DNA from: Verrucomicrobiia bacterium
Lineage (GTDB): Bacteria > Verrucomicrobiota > Verrucomicrobiia > JABWAM01
DNA length: 13,192 bases
NCBI GenBank assembly: GCA_013360985.1
Contig: JABWAM010000044.1
Coordinates: 1-13,192, forward strand
Direction: 5' to 3'
A program made the position numbers and the translations under genes. The notes below the pieces were generated by a model. That model saw only the letters and a list, made by a program, of their open reading frames with translations. It searched no databases and was not told the DNA's origin. This document shows, one piece after another, positions 1 to 6,415 of the stretch. Positions within the stretch are counted from its first letter, which is position 1. Each line of letters starts with the position of its first letter.

Positions 1-184
1 GCGGGATCAGCACGAGGCCGCGCGCGGAAAGCCGATCCACGATCCGGCGCGCCGGCGGAACGCTGCCGCCGCAGAGCGGATGCCCGAGCGGAGGGGTCGC
101 GTCCGCCTCGAAGACGGCGAGCCGGAGGAGCGCCTCCCCATCCCCGCGCGAGGAGGCGCGGGAGGCGCGCGATTTTGGCGTCAT
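1..184 (-). CDS. Ceramidase-like protein, N-terminal part only (runs off the window)
   Basis: The minus strand reads ATG at 184 and stays open to the window edge, giving 61 codons. From residue 21 the peptide reads LRLAVFEADATPPLGHPLCGG. This matches the opening strand and TPPLG.PL.GG turn of the neutral/alkaline ceramidase-like proteins that are numerous in Planctomycetota and relatives; in that family the segment starts the amidase domain. No catalytic residue is inside the window, so activity cannot be judged. The first 20 residues are Arg/Ser-rich and come from short repeats at 130-169. The start lies 14 nt past the stop of the DUF4838 gene, so it is probably the sixth gene of the same operon. 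No strong ribosome binding site precedes the ATG; a start a few codons further in is possible. No export signal is visible. Family assignment rests on pattern recognition only. Confidence 0.65.
   Translation of the reverse strand, partial: MTPKSRASRASSRGDGEALLRLAVFEADATPPLGHPLCGGSVPPARRIVDRLSARGLVLIP
130..169. repeat. Inverted repeat plus tandem 9-mer inside the start of the ceramidase-like gene
   Basis: An 8-bp inverted repeat GCGCCTCC/GGAGGCGC lies at 130-137 and 152-159. It overlaps a tandem direct repeat of GGAGGCGCG at 152-160 and 161-169. On the minus strand the tandem repeat encodes the Arg-Ala-Ser repeats of the gene's N-terminus, just ahead of the conserved domain. Confidence 0.6.
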
Positions 185-198
185 GCTTCGGGAAAAGG

Positions 199-2652
199 TC
201 ATCGTTTTTTTGCGGCGGGACGGTTTGGCGCCGCAGGATCACCAAAAACGATGTCGCCCATCGTCGCGATCTTATGCCAGGCGCCGCCCTTCGGCCAGCC
301 GCCCATTACGGCGGGTTCGCCGCTGCTCTGCGCGCGGTTGAGCGAAAGCCTCCAGCGATCCCCCGGGGCGGGCGGCGCCGTTTCGAGCGCGGCGTACGGA
401 AGCCCGACGAGAAGGTCCCAGCCGCCCCGGCGCGTTCGGATGCGCACCTCGGGTTTCAGATCCCAACTGGAATCCTGCTGCCGCCCGAGACAACGGGCCA
501 TGTAACGCTCTCCGGTCAGGTTCAGCGCCAACTGGTAGTAGACGCCACTCGAGGGATTCGGGCTCACGAAGGCGTCCACGCCGGAGACATGGAAGACGTC
601 TCCTTTGCGGACGCGCGCGAACGCGCGCGCCCGGGAAAGGTCTTTCTCGCCGAGGCGAAAGCAGAGCCAGAGCGCGGTTTCGTTGTAGCCGACAGCGAAA
701 CGGCTCGGCGGATCGTAGGGAAGCCAGTTGAACCTCTGCCGCTGCGCGGTCCATTCCAAACGATCGAAATCTTGAAATGCGGGCGCGACGCCCAGTTTCG
801 CGGCCCGGACTTCGCCGGGTTCGGCGAGGGTGTTTTCGACCTCGCGCCGGGTGGTCGCGAGTTCCGCCGCCTGCCTTTCGAGCACGGCGACGCGCGCGCG
901 GATTCTCCCGGGTCCGGCGGCGGCGGCCTTCCGCATGTCGTCCGCCGCTTCCTCGATGCGAGCGATGTCCGCGGCGGACCAAATTTTCGGGATGTTCTGC
1001 GCGGCGAGCATCGGCAGGTCCTCGGCGCAACGCTGCATCGCCTCGCGGTTGGCGCGATGATAACGGAGCGCCGCCTCGCCCGCCGCGCCGTAGAATCGCC
1101 GGCAGAAATCTTCGAGCAGCGCGTCGGCGTCGGCTTTCGCGTCGTAAAGCCCGCGCGCGACGGCGTACATGAGGAAGCTCGCGCTGCGCCAGGCGTCGAA
1201 GTTGCCCGGCGTGACTTCGGATTTGTAGCCCACCACGCCCTGTTTCGCGAGTTGATGAAAGGTGCGGAACATCTCCCGCGCGTATGGCCGAGGAAACGCG
1301 CCGCCATAACTCAGGATGTATTCCGACCAGAAGATCGGTCCCGCCTTCGCGCGCCACCGGTCAATCCGTCCGCGGTAGAGGGCCGCCCAGGCGCTTTGCG
1401 GATCATCGAGGCTGCGGTTCACCGCGCCCGTGACGCACATCGAGATCGCCAGCCCTTTCTCCGGAGGAACGTCGGCGCTCGGCTCCGTGTAGTTCGAATA
1501 GGAGATCGTGCTGAGCACGGCGCCGGGCCGTTGCGCGCGGACGGCGCGGGCGATCGTCTGGGCGAAGAGGTGGTTGCGGCGGTGAAGTTCGCCTTTCGCG
1601 CGGTCTTCGGGGGCGTCCATCGCTTCGCAGCCCGGACAACGGCACCAACGGTAGCCGTCGTTCGGCGCGAGACTCACGAGCGCCAGCCGCGGATGGCGAT
1701 CCAGATAATCCACGATGCGGGCCACGGCGGTCCGCTGGAGTTCGGGATTCGACAGGCAACGCTGGCCTTCCTTCAGGCGTTTCCCCTCCACGAGCGGAAA
1801 GAAATCGGGGTGCGCCTCGTAATCCGACGCGGGAAACCACGCGCTATAGCTGTGCCCGAACGCCAGCGGTTCGAGCAGATATTCCCGCAGCAGCGGCGCC
1901 ACGCGATCCTCCTGGTCGTTGTGGATCGGCTTGTAGTTCATCCGGTTGCGCGCCATCCACAGAAGCGTCTCGTGGTCGAAGTGGCCCATCGGTTGGCCGT
2001 CGCGATCGCGCCCCGTCCCGCAGATGTGGTACCCGCGCCATGGGAGGAACGGTTTGCCCTCAGCGCGCCATCCCGACGGCAGCGCGATCGCGTCCCGCCG
2101 CGGGATCACCGTGCCCCATTCCCCGGGCGCGAACCATCGGCAGCCGAGCGCCTCGAAGAAGGCCAGGACGCCGTAATACAAGCCGCGTTCATCGCCGCCG
2201 CGGATCTGAATGAACCCGTCGCGCGCCTCGGCGACATAGGCCTCGCGTCCGAGCGACGCGTCGCGTTCGAGGAGCAGCGCGGGCGCCGTCGCTTCCGAGC
2301 GTTGGGCGATCGGTTTCGGCCCCTTCTGCGCGCGTCCGGTGATCTCGCGAAGGTGGAGCGCGATCTCTTCGGCGAGGAAACCGCGCGCGGCGGGTTCATG
2401 GAGGGTGTAGACGCGAACCGGCGCGTCGCCGGCGGTCAGTTGCACGAGGGCTTCTTTCGCGTCGGCAGAAGCCATCAGACCGGTCGCAAGCGCGAGCATG
2501 GCGCGGCTGGAGGAAAGACAGCGGCGGCGCCGGCGGCGCCGCCCTCCCCCCGACGCTCCTGCGTCTGGCGTCAGGCAAAGACGGGCCGCCCGGCCGTCCA
2601 CAGGACCGCGTGAATCCAGGTTCGACCCGGTGCGACAGATCGAAGGCTTCAT
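199..2652 (-). CDS. DUF4838 putative glycoside hydrolase with C-terminal CBM9-like domain
   Basis: The protein has 817 residues. Residues about 66-195 resemble the alpha/beta domain that precedes the catalytic barrel in GH67 and GH20 enzymes (RGGDERGLYYGVLAFFEALG at 151-170). Residues about 200-530 form a DUF4838-type barrel; the hallmark SLAPNDGYRWCRCPGC is at 327-342 with Cys337, Cys339 and Cys342. Residues about 620-817 look like a CBM9-type carbohydrate-binding beta-sandwich, ending in the typical HKIATMGDIVFGD. Members of this family are thought to act on uronic-acid-containing or other complex glycans; the substrate cannot be told here. The start at 2652 is chosen because it overlaps the upstream stop as ATGA and has GGAGG 7 nt before it. 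It gives an odd 51-residue leader with seven consecutive Arg (38-44). A start at Met52 (2499) would give a more conventional but short signal sequence, MLALATGLMASADA. Export is likely but not certain. Confidence 0.85.
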   Translation of the reverse strand: MKPSICRTGSNLDSRGPVDGRAARLCLTPDAGASGGGRRRRRRRCLSSSRAMLALATGLMASADAKEALVQLTAGDAPVRVYTLHEPAARGFLAEEIALHLREITGRAQKGPKPIAQRSEATAPALLLERDASLGREAYVAEARDGFIQIRGGDERGLYYGVLAFFEALGCRWFAPGEWGTVIPRRDAIALPSGWRAEGKPFLPWRGYHICGTGRDRDGQPMGHFDHETLLWMARNRMNYKPIHNDQEDRVAPLLREYLLEPLAFGHSYSAWFPASDYEAHPDFFPLVEGKRLKEGQRCLSNPELQRTAVARIVDYLDRHPRLALVSLAPNDGYRWCRCPGCEAMDAPEDRAKGELHRRNHLFAQTIARAVRAQRPGAVLSTISYSNYTEPSADVPPEKGLAISMCVTGAVNRSLDDPQSAWAALYRGRIDRWRAKAGPIFWSEYILSYGGAFPRPYAREMFRTFHQLAKQGVVGYKSEVTPGNFDAWRSASFLMYAVARGLYDAKADADALLEDFCRRFYGAAGEAALRYHRANREAMQRCAEDLPMLAAQNIPKIWSAADIARIEEAADDMRKAAAAGPGRIRARVAVLERQAAELATTRREVENTLAEPGEVRAAKLGVAPAFQDFDRLEWTAQRQRFNWLPYDPPSRFAVGYNETALWLCFRLGEKDLSRARAFARVRKGDVFHVSGVDAFVSPNPSSGVYYQLALNLTGERYMARCLGRQQDSSWDLKPEVRIRTRRGGWDLLVGLPYAALETAPPAPGDRWRLSLNRAQSSGEPAVMGGWPKGGAWHKIATMGDIVFGDPAAPNRPAAKKR
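2523..2565. repeat. Tandem GGCGGCGCC and small inverted repeat in the DUF4838 gene leader
   Basis: GGCGGCGCC occurs twice in tandem (2523-2531, 2532-2540) and encodes the poly-Arg run of the DUF4838 leader. A short inverted repeat GACGC/GCGTC follows at 2552-2556 and 2561-2565. The repeats sit entirely in the N-terminal stretch that does not resemble the protein family. Confidence 0.55.
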
Positions 2653-4607
2653 CGCCCCCCCTCCAGGACCATCACCTGCCGCGGCATGAGGAGGAAAAGC
2701 TCCCCATCCTGCACGGCGATCCGATCGATCCGCGGATCCCGTTTCCAGAGCACTCGCTCCCGCTCCATCGAACGCAGATCCCAGAGTTCGACCTGATGCC
2801 GATCGAGACGAAAAAAGCGTCCGGGTCGCCCGCTGAAAAGAAGCCCCGTGCCCGGCTGGCCGCCGTAGGCGGGAAGCGTCCAATCGGCCGTAAGAAAACG
2901 CCACGCATCGAGGGGCGCGGGACGGCAGGACTCCGCTCCGATCTCGAAGATCCAAAAGCCTTTCGGGCGTCCTTCGGGAGCGCCCCAGGCGCCGAACGCC
3001 CAACGGCCGCCGCCGAGCGGGCCGAGAACGCTCGCGGATTCGATGCCCAGCGGCAGCGGATGACTCTCCCGCGTCGCGAGCGTGTCGGGATCCAACGCCG
3101 CGACGCGGCATGTCTTCGCCACGGGCGGCAGATTGAAACAATCGGAGTGAAGAGTGGTCGCCCCGAGGAGGCGGCGCGCCTTCGCGTCGAACCGGAGGCT
3201 GCACACCATTTCTTCGGGAAACGGGTCCTGCCGGTACCGGGCGTCGTTCGTGGAGACATCGAAGCGCGTGAGCACCGAGCCGCGCTTCCCATACGGAGCG
3301 CCGCACGCATACCAGAGCGCGCGACGGTCATGATCGAGCGCAAGCGGGCGCATCCCGCCGGGCGGATCGGCGACGACCCGCGGATTTTCCGGAAAACGGA
3401 TCGGTTCGTCCGGGCGCAGTTCCATGAGTTCGCCGCCTGTGTAGGCGGCGAGATAGACCTTTCGCCCGATCTTGGCGGCCTTGACGATCTGCCCGCCTCC
3501 CGGCGCGGCGCGTCCGCAGTCGTTCCCCTCGCCCGTCCGCGTATTGCGAATCCAGAATCGCTGCGTGATGAAGGGCGTGCCGAGGAAGCGGTCGCGATCC
3601 AGGCGCAGCGCGCAGTCCACGCGCCCAATCGCGTCCGTTCGCAGACGGCGCGAGCTTTCGAGCGCGCCGGTCGCGGCGTCAAAGCGCTGGAACACGCCGT
3701 AGAGGTTCACGCTCAAAATCTTGTCCTCCTCGGTCACGACCACTCCCGCGCGCCCGACGTCCCCGATCCGGCAGACGGCGCGCAACGCGCCGGTCTCCAT
3801 GTTCCACTCCAAAATCCGCGCGTCGCCGCTCTCGACGTTCATCCCGTACGCGCGCGCGCCGCGGCATCCAAACCAGCCCTGTTCTTCGGGAGGCCTTGGC
3901 TGATCCGCAAACCCGCCTTTCTTCGGATCGTACCAACCCAGGGTCGGCATGTAGACGCGCCCGTCTTTTTCGAGGAAGCGGGCGAACCAATGGTTTTCCG
4001 TTTGGGTGTCGAGGTTTTCCCGGATCCGGCGGAACGCAACCGCATCATCGCGCGGATCCCAACGCACCAAGCTCACCCCGGGGATCGCGCAGACGAGCGT
4101 CCAGGTCCCGTCTCCGTTGAAAAACGAGGCGCGCATCGCGTGCGCGTGAAACCCGGGGATCGGAAGCACGCGCGCGCGTTTCGTCCGGGTCTCGAAGACG
4201 CAGCCAAGCGTCCCTTCGTGCGCGTGAAAAATAAAAAAGAGCTTCCCGCTCGGCGGATCGAAGGCCATCCCCGGAAATACCAAAGCCCTCGGCGCTCCCG
4301 TCGCGAAGGCTTTCCAGCGGCCGGTGCGCCAATCCAACCGCACGACCGCATCGGAAAAGCCGCACAGCCAGAGCGCGCCATCCGCGCCCAGCGTCGCGCT
4401 GTAAAAACTCGCGAAACGTCCCTGGCCGAATCGGATCACCCGATGATCCCCGCGCGCGTTCATGATCGCGCCGAGCGCGCCCGCACCGGGATTGCAGCTC
4501 GACGTCCAGTAGCGTTCCTCGCCGTCTCCCCCTTTCCCGAGCGGCAGGAGCGGGGCGAGGATGAACGGATCGCGCGTTTTCGGAATCGCGACGCGGCGCG
4601 CTTTCAT
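2649..4607 (-). CDS. Beta-propeller (WD40/YVTN-like) protein of unknown function
   Basis: The protein has 652 residues and no obvious signal peptide or membrane segment. From about residue 50 it is built of repeating strands with the D-G-x-L-W-x-x-x and D-x-x-T-G-x patterns of propeller blades, for example LGADGALWLCGFSDAVVRLD and later VFQRFDAATGAL and ILEWNMETGALRAV. It may be a seven-bladed fold, but blades were not counted rigorously. No catalytic motif is seen; a lyase-like or sugar-binding propeller is possible given the neighbours. The start at 4607 overlaps the LacI stop as ATGA and has GGAGGAGG 5 nt upstream, so translation is probably coupled to lacI. Residues about 13-33 (DPFILAPLLPLGKGGDGEER) look like a repeat-derived insertion. 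Met49 (4463) may mark where the ancestral protein began. Lack of an export signal contrasts with the secreted hydrolases on either side. Confidence 0.8.
   Translation of the reverse strand: MKARRVAIPKTRDPFILAPLLPLGKGGDGEERYWTSSCNPGAGALGAIMNARGDHRVIRFGQGRFASFYSATLGADGALWLCGFSDAVVRLDWRTGRWKAFATGAPRALVFPGMAFDPPSGKLFFIFHAHEGTLGCVFETRTKRARVLPIPGFHAHAMRASFFNGDGTWTLVCAIPGVSLVRWDPRDDAVAFRRIRENLDTQTENHWFARFLEKDGRVYMPTLGWYDPKKGGFADQPRPPEEQGWFGCRGARAYGMNVESGDARILEWNMETGALRAVCRIGDVGRAGVVVTEEDKILSVNLYGVFQRFDAATGALESSRRLRTDAIGRVDCALRLDRDRFLGTPFITQRFWIRNTRTGEGNDCGRAAPGGGQIVKAAKIGRKVYLAAYTGGELMELRPDEPIRFPENPRVVADPPGGMRPLALDHDRRALWYACGAPYGKRGSVLTRFDVSTNDARYRQDPFPEEMVCSLRFDAKARRLLGATTLHSDCFNLPPVAKTCRVAALDPDTLATRESHPLPLGIESASVLGPLGGGRWAFGAWGAPEGRPKGFWIFEIGAESCRPAPLDAWRFLTADWTLPAYGGQPGTGLLFSGRPGRFFRLDRHQVELWDLRSMERERVLWKRDPRIDRIAVQDGELFLLMPRQVMVLEGGR
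4517..4560. repeat. Palindromic repeat within the 5' end of the propeller gene
   Basis: CCTCGCC at 4517-4523 and GGCGAGG at 4554-4560 form a 7-bp perfect inverted repeat around a 30-nt centre. On the minus strand the element is read in frame as a peptide of the APLLPLGKGGDGEER type. This is the kind of peptide produced when dispersed palindromic repeats are translated in bacterial genes (recalled pattern, not searched). Confidence 0.55.
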
Positions 4608-5608
4608 TGCGGCCTCCTCCGAATCGGCGCCCTATCCTTGACGCGCGCCGTGCTGTCGCGAATCACCAACGTGGGCGGAAAGATGCGCCCTTCGATGGCA
4701 ACCTTGGACGGAGTCTCGATGATCGCGAGAGCGGCGGCGCGGGCGACCTCATGCTTGGCGACCTCGATCGTGGTGGCCTTCGGCGACAACTGGCGCGCGA
4801 TCTCCATGTCCACGCACCCGATCACGGAAAGATCGTGCGGAATCGCGCGTCCAAGCTCCCAGGCAACGCGGTACACGGAGGGCAATCCGTTGTCGTTCTG
4901 GCAAAAGACCGCCGTCAGATCGCCCCTGGCGAGCCGGGTCTTCAACCCCTTTTCGCCCAGGGCTTCCAGCGACATCGTCTCCGTCTGAAAACCCGATCCG
5001 CCGCCGCGTTGAAAACCGATCCACCGCTGGAGGGCGAACGGGTCCGTCGTCAAATCCGGAGCATAATGCAGGTAAAGACCGCGCCGATGCCCCAGCCCGG
5101 CGAGATGTTCCGCCGCAAGGCGTCCAACCTCTTCGTAGTCCACCCCAAAGACCGGCGCCTCCTTGTCCAACGACAGATAGGTCGAGACGATTCGCACCCC
5201 CTTCCGGATCGCGGCGCGCAACCGCGCGCGCGGCAGACGGACGGGCCCGACGATGATCCCGTCCACCCGACGGCTGATCAACTCGTCGAAGGCGCGCAAG
5301 GCATAATCGGCGCGCCCCTGGGAAACCATTACGAGCGTCCACCAGCGATGCTCCATCGCCACTTCCTCGATCGTTTCGAGCACCTGAGGCGTGAAGGAGG
5401 TGTTGATCCGATTGGTGAGAAATCCCAGCGTGTAGCTGCGCCCGCGCACCAGGCCGCGCGCCTGCATGCTGGGCCGCCAGCCCGAGCGCCGGACAATCGC
5501 CAAAATCCGTTTTCGCGTGCGCTCGGACAGCCCGCGCTGGCCGTTCACGGCGCGGGAGACCGTCATCGGGGCGACGCCCGCCTGCTTCGCGATGTCCTTG
5601 ATCGTCAT
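4604..5608 (-). CDS. LacI-family transcriptional regulator
   Basis: The protein has 334 residues, the usual length. Residues 1-20 are the classic LacI helix-turn-helix start (MTIKDIAKQAGVAPMTVSRA), followed by the N-G-Q-R-G-L-S-x-x-T-R-K-R-I signature. Residues about 46-57 are the hinge (PSMQARGLVRGR). The rest is a periplasmic-binding-protein-like sugar sensor, with GFLTNRINTSF at about 62-72, DGIIVGP at about 114-120 and LSVIGCVDMEIARQLSPKAT near the C-terminus. It should bind a palindrome with a central CG and release it on binding a sugar. The natural target is the 16-bp palindrome at 9768-9783 that covers the promoter of its own operon. The gene is third in that operon, 21 nt after the pseudopilin, with AGAGG as a moderate ribosome binding site. 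The inducer is unknown. Confidence 0.95.
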   Translation of the reverse strand: MTIKDIAKQAGVAPMTVSRAVNGQRGLSERTRKRILAIVRRSGWRPSMQARGLVRGRSYTLGFLTNRINTSFTPQVLETIEEVAMEHRWWTLVMVSQGRADYALRAFDELISRRVDGIIVGPVRLPRARLRAAIRKGVRIVSTYLSLDKEAPVFGVDYEEVGRLAAEHLAGLGHRRGLYLHYAPDLTTDPFALQRWIGFQRGGGSGFQTETMSLEALGEKGLKTRLARGDLTAVFCQNDNGLPSVYRVAWELGRAIPHDLSVIGCVDMEIARQLSPKATTIEVAKHEVARAAALAIIETPSKVAIEGRIFPPTLVIRDSTARVKDRAPIRRRPQ

Positions 5609-5629
5609 GAGAAAAAACCTCTCGCGGAC

Positions 5630-6412
5630 TCAGTTGGACTTGCCCCAAGCAGATCCATTGTCACCGGCTGCCAAGATCTCCGCCAGCATCATCCGCCCCG
5701 CGTGCCCGTCCACGTAGACCATATTGATCCAACCGTTGTGCCGGGCGCCGAGCCACGTCGGCCGTTCCGATTGCGACATGATGCTCGCCGATACCTGCCA
5801 CTGCGTTTCGTTATCGCAGTATAGACAGACAGCGGCGGGGTTGCGGATGTCCGCGAACCGATACGGCTTCGCGCCGACGCCGCTCAGATAGTAGTTCTGG
5901 CCATAGCTGCAGCCGTAGGTCTTCGAGGGCTTGTACATCCCAAGAGTCGGCTCGTTCCATGCGCTGGCAATGTTTGATCCGAAACGGTCCGAGGGACATA
6001 CGAGCACCGAGGAAAATACGATGGCGTTAATCCCCGTCTCTTTGAGATAAGGACGAAGCAGGTCGCACCATAGGTCGTAGGGCACACCCTGAGGATCCGT
6101 CGCATTCTGAGTATTCGGCGGTAGGTGATCTTCGTAATCGTTCGCGTAGAGCGCGGCCGCGGAAAAGATCTGACGGAGATTGTTTGCGCACTTCATCGCG
6201 TTGGCGCTGTCGCGGGCTCGTTTGAGCGAGGGCATCAGGAGCGCGGCGAGGATCGCAAGGATCGCAATAACCACCAAAAGCTCGATGAGGGTGAATCCGA
6301 AGCGGAAAGCGGAAAGCGAGAAGCGCGGAGATGCGGATCCGGAGCGGCCGAAGCGCAGAAACCTTCCCGCTTCCCGCGTCCCGCCTTCCGCTTCGCGCAT
6401 ACTCTCTCTCAT
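5630..6412 (-). CDS. Prepilin-like secreted protein with H-x9-DG motif
   Basis: The protein has 260 residues. A type IV/type II prepilin signal spans Gly39|Phe40: FGFTLIELLVVIAILAILAA, with the conserved Glu at +5 (Glu44). Prepilin peptidase should cut after Gly39 and methylate Phe40, leaving a hydrophobic helix that anchors or polymerises the protein. The C-terminal part holds His225-x9-Asp235-Gly236 (RHNGWINMVYVDGHAG), the prepilin-associated H-x9-DG domain found in large paralogous families in Planctomycetota, Verrucomicrobiota and Lentisphaerota. These are often encoded beside glycan-degradation genes; their role is not settled, with glycan capture at the surface one idea. The 39-residue leader is unusually long, Arg/Phe-rich and encoded by repeats at 6300-6393. 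The start at 6412 is 3 nt after the upstream stop, with GGGAG upstream; Met5 (6400) is an alternative. Confidence 0.93.
   Translation of the reverse strand: MRESMREAEGGTREAGRFLRFGRSGSASPRFSLSAFRFGFTLIELLVVIAILAILAALLMPSLKRARDSANAMKCANNLRQIFSAAALYANDYEDHLPPNTQNATDPQGVPYDLWCDLLRPYLKETGINAIVFSSVLVCPSDRFGSNIASAWNEPTLGMYKPSKTYGCSYGQNYYLSGVGAKPYRFADIRNPAAVCLYCDNETQWQVSASIMSQSERPTWLGARHNGWINMVYVDGHAGRMMLAEILAAGDNGSAWGKSN
6300..6393. repeat. Repeat-rich, partly palindromic stretch encoding the prepilin leader
   Basis: AAGCGGAA at 6300-6307 is inverted as TTCCGCTT at 6386-6393. Between them are iterated purine-rich GCGGAAA/GCGAGAA units (6302-6325) and pyrimidine-rich TTCCCGC units (6364-6376). On the minus strand this gives the leader residues RFSLSAFRF and neighbours, immediately ahead of the prepilin cleavage site. 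Confidence 0.55.
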
Positions 6413-6415
6413 GGC

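Noticed and set aside
175..2613. 812-codon open frame on the plus strand
   Set aside because: It lies antisense to the DUF4838 gene, whose domains are clear. The peptide is Arg/Ala-rich without domain resemblance, as expected when GC-rich third positions remove stops from the opposite strand. The same applies to the long plus-strand frames at 2610-4988, 4607-5824 and 6125-9268.
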